DNA of 9,798 nucleotides from Promethearchaeota archaeon (lineage in GTDB: Archaea > Asgardarchaeota > Lokiarchaeia > Sigynarchaeales > SOKP01). A program made the position numbers and the translations under genes. Positions 7,415 through 9,798 of this stretch are shown here, piece by piece (positions within the stretch are counted from its first letter, which is position 1; every line of letters begins with the position of its first letter). The stretch is from the NCBI GenBank assembly GCA_016839905.1, contig JAEOTJ010000177.1:1-9798 (forward strand). Direction: 5' to 3'. The notes under the pieces are model-generated. The model saw only the letters and a program-made list of their open reading frames with translations, was not told the origin of the DNA and ran no database searches.

Positions 7415-9595
7415 ATGAAAAAAGTCTTTATTAATCCTTCAGGAAAAGTAATTTCAAAAGAAGTTAATCCACCATATTTAAAAACTCAAGGTTCTATAGT
7501 GAAAACAAGTTATGCATTAATTAGTACAGGTACAGAATTATCAAAAATAATTTCTACCAGAAATAGTAATCTTCCATTATTTAAACGTGTTTTAAGATCA
7601 AAAAGCTTTAGAAAAAGAGCCATTTCTGAGATTAGAAAAAGAAAAGTTAGAGATATTATTAAAATATTTATACGACTATTTAGAAAGAAAAATTATAAAA
7701 ACATTTCTAAATCCACAATGAAAATGCCCTCTCTTGGTTATTGTTGCTCCGGTTCCGTAGAAAAAACTAATATATCTTCCCAGAATGTTAATGATATAGT
7801 TGCTTGTGCTGGCTCAAATCATGCGGAGCTAATTTTTTCACCTAAAAATCTTACTTGTAGAGTCCCTGAAAATGTGAGTCTGGAAGAAGCTAGCTTTACT
7901 ACGTTAGGCGCTATTGCTTTACAGGGAGTACATCGAGCAAAAATAAATCAAGGAGAAAATGTAGGTGTAATTGGTACTGGTTTAATTGGATTAATAGTTG
8001 TTCAGTTAGTCAAATTATGTGGTGCTAAAGTATTCGCATTTGATTTATTAAATAAAAGATTAAATATAGCAAAGAAGTTAGGGGCTGATATTCTAATCAA
8101 TCCAAAATATCATAATATAATAAATAAAATTAATGATTTAACAGATAGTCAAGGTTTAGATTCCATTATTGTTTGTGCTTCATCAAAATCCTCTGCTCCT
8201 CTAGATGATGCTGTTGATTTAATTCGAGATAAGGGGAGAATTGTTTTATTGGGTTTATTTCCCATAATCGTTAATCGAGAAAAATTGTATCTTAAGGAAG
8301 CAGATTTATTAATATCAAGATCTTATGGTGCTGGTAGATATGATCAATTTTATGAATATGAAGGAAATGATTATCCAAAAGAATATGTTCCTTGGACTGT
8401 GAAACGCAATATGAAATTTATTTTAAAAATGATTTCAGAAAAAAAATTAAATGTGAAATCTTTAATTTCAGAAATAATATCAGCCGATAATATCTCTCAA
8501 GCATATCAGAAATTAGAAAAAGATCCAGTTAATAATATCGCAGTATTAATAAATTTCTCAAATATAAAGAATCCATCAATAATTAAAAGTCAAATTTCAA
8601 CTAGAAAGGATTCTAAATCAATAAAGATTGGATTAATTGGATGTGGTAAATTTGCTCAGAGTGCTCATCTTCCTCATTTAATTAGCAATACAAATTGTAA
8701 GATTAAGGCAATATGCACTCAGAGTAAGAACTCCGCAGAGATATGCAAAAATAAATATAATCCTGAATATATAACGACTAATTATAAAAAGATATTAAAA
8801 GACAATGAAATTGATGCAGTTTTTATTTATACTCGCCACGATACCCATGCAAAGTTTTCTATTGAAGCATTAGAAAATCAGAAAAACGTATATGTTGAAA
8901 AACCAATGGGTCTTAATCTAAAAGAATGCTTAAAAGTTAATCAAGTCGTTCAGGATACAGGCCTACATTATTTAATTGGTTTTAATCGACGTTATAGTCC
9001 CTTTATTAAGATTACTCGAGATCTGATCCAGAAAAGAAAAAATCCAATTATTTTGAATATTCGAGTTGCAAACCAATTTATTCCTGGAGAACATTGGATT
9101 TTTGATCCGAAAGTCGGAGGTGGACCTTTAATTGGAGAGATGTGCCATTTTACGGACTTAATTTTATTTTTAATTAATTCTAAACCTTTAAAAGTAAATG
9201 CGAATGGTGGATCAATGAGTCATAAAAATATACCCACATTTGATAGTTGTGTGGCAATGATCGAATTTAAAAATGGCTCAATTGCCAATCTCATCTATAC
9301 TGACTTAAATGGCACTAATATGCCAAAGGAAAGGATAGAAATATATTCTGGGGAGTCTTCGATAATAATTGAAGATTTCCTAAATATGAAAGTCTCTGGT
9401 TTTGATTATGGAAATCTATTATTATCAAGCCAAGATAAAGGCCATAAGAACGAGATCAGTGAAATTATAAATGTATTGACAGGAAAACAAGAACCTATTG
9501 TAAATTCTAATGACGCAATAAAAGCAATGAAGTTATGTTTTGCAATAATAGAATCAATAAAAAATAAGAATATAATCTTTTTAAATGATGAATAA
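7415..9595 (+). CDS. Two-domain oxidoreductase: MDR dehydrogenase fused to Gfo/Idh/MocA dehydrogenase
   Basis: These 726 residues hold two NAD(P)-dependent enzymes in one chain. The N-terminal part (1 to about 385) is a medium-chain dehydrogenase/reductase: LISTGTE (35-41), SLGYCCSGSV (106-115), CAGSNHAE (131-138), the cofactor-binding GVIGTGLIGL (184-193) and a closing repeat around 360-380. The C-terminal part (about 402-726) is Gfo/Idh/MocA: IGLIGCGKFAQSAH (405-418), VYVEKPMG (492-499, with the conserved Lys-Pro) and VGGGPLIGEMCHFTDL (567-582, His578 and Asp581). A basic insert at about 55-100 is typical of this fused family, as is the length near 700. Canonical zinc ligands (GHE, Cys4 lobe) are not seen in the first domain. 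The fused family recurs beside heparinase-like proteins and GT4 enzymes in exopolysaccharide clusters, so a sugar or uronate redox or epimerisation step is likely; the substrate is unknown. The next gene overlaps its end by 8 or 11 bases. Confidence 0.9.
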   Translation: MKKVFINPSGKVISKEVNPPYLKTQGSIVKTSYALISTGTELSKIISTRNSNLPLFKRVLRSKSFRKRAISEIRKRKVRDIIKIFIRLFRKKNYKNISKSTMKMPSLGYCCSGSVEKTNISSQNVNDIVACAGSNHAELIFSPKNLTCRVPENVSLEEASFTTLGAIALQGVHRAKINQGENVGVIGTGLIGLIVVQLVKLCGAKVFAFDLLNKRLNIAKKLGADILINPKYHNIINKINDLTDSQGLDSIIVCASSKSSAPLDDAVDLIRDKGRIVLLGLFPIIVNREKLYLKEADLLISRSYGAGRYDQFYEYEGNDYPKEYVPWTVKRNMKFILKMISEKKLNVKSLISEIISADNISQAYQKLEKDPVNNIAVLINFSNIKNPSIIKSQISTRKDSKSIKIGLIGCGKFAQSAHLPHLISNTNCKIKAICTQSKNSAEICKNKYNPEYITTNYKKILKDNEIDAVFIYTRHDTHAKFSIEALENQKNVYVEKPMGLNLKECLKVNQVVQDTGLHYLIGFNRRYSPFIKITRDLIQKRKNPIILNIRVANQFIPGEHWIFDPKVGGGPLIGEMCHFTDLILFLINSKPLKVNANGGSMSHKNIPTFDSCVAMIEFKNGSIANLIYTDLNGTNMPKERIEIYSGESSIIIEDFLNMKVSGFDYGNLLLSSQDKGHKNEISEIINVLTGKQEPIVNSNDAIKAMKLCFAIIESIKNKNIIFLNDE

Positions 9596-9798
9596 CAAGA
9601 GTTTTGAAAACACACTAAAAGACAGAAATACTAATATTCAATCTAAAAAAATTAATATCCAAAATAAGTACTGCATTTTTTCCTCTATAAAAAAGGATGT
9701 ACTTTTTTTAAAAGATAAAGAATTATGTCCTATTTTTGTTGCTGGTCTTGTGCTTGATTATGATAATGACGTCTTTGGGTTAAGAAAAAATGAACTGA
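9585..9798 (+). CDS. Unrecognised protein, N-terminal fragment
   Basis: An open frame of 71 codons begins at tandem ATG codons (9585 and 9588), right after an in-frame TAA (9582-9584), and runs off the right edge. It overlaps the end of the oxidoreductase gene by 8 or 11 bases, so it is probably translated from the same mRNA. The first 30 residues are polar (Asn, Lys, Gln). They are followed by KYCIFSSIKKDVLFLKDKE and then CPIFVAGLVLDYDNDVFGLR, where a hydrophobic strand leads into the acidic cluster DYDND. That could be a metal or nucleotide site, but I recognise no family. There is no signal peptide. A sugar-modifying enzyme would suit the neighbourhood, but nothing in the fragment shows it. 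Confidence 0.7.
   Translation, partial: MMNNKSFENTLKDRNTNIQSKKINIQNKYCIFSSIKKDVLFLKDKELCPIFVAGLVLDYDNDVFGLRKNEL

Noticed and set aside
9406..9615. Minus-strand open frame of 69 codons
   Set aside because: It is antisense to the end of the oxidoreductase and the start of the next gene, with no motif.
1..9798. CRISPR array, tRNA, rRNA, transposon ends or phage genes
   Set aside because: No regularly spaced repeats, cloverleaf-like segments, rRNA-like stretches, transposase or integrase motifs were seen on either strand.

Overview
The window is a very AT-rich (about one quarter G+C in the lines I sampled, not counted over the whole), densely coding surface-glycan locus. It holds six complete genes and two genes cut by the window edges. 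No tRNA, rRNA, CRISPR array, transposase or integrase was seen. None of the starts has a clear Shine-Dalgarno sequence, Arg is mostly AGA, Ile is often ATA, and TAA and TGA both act as stops. One start (7415) has a TATA-like element at the spacing expected for a leaderless archaeal transcript. I lean towards an AT-rich archaeon, for example a Lokiarchaeia-like Asgard lineage. An AT-rich Bacteroidota genome, which also lacks Shine-Dalgarno sites, cannot be excluded.

Layout: two divergent gene sets are read away from a 186-base AT-rich spacer (3834-4019). Leftwards (minus strand) come a CapA/PgsA-family metallophosphatase-like protein, an asparagine-synthase-like ATP-pyrophosphatase that overlaps it by four bases (ATGA), a class I SAM-dependent methyltransferase eight bases further on, and, after a 52-base gap, the N-terminus of a GT4-type glycosyltransferase running off the left edge. 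Rightwards (plus strand) come a GT4-like glycosyltransferase, a heparinase II/III-family protein without a signal peptide, a T-tract and promoter-like interval, and a two-domain oxidoreductase (medium-chain dehydrogenase fused to a Gfo/Idh/MocA dehydrogenase). The last gene overlaps the oxidoreductase, runs off the right edge and is unrecognised.

How the genes may work together (inference): two glycosyltransferases would assemble a glycan. The fused oxidoreductase would change the redox state or epimerisation of a sugar or uronate. The methyltransferase and the Asn-synthase-like ligase would decorate it by methylation and amidation or amino-acid attachment, and the CapA-like and heparinase-like proteins would trim or process it. 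Each family is well known. The less ordinary points are the probably cytoplasmic heparinase II/III protein with its active-site residues kept, the Asn-synthase-like enzyme without its glutaminase cysteine, and that enzyme's tight coupling to an anchorless CapA.
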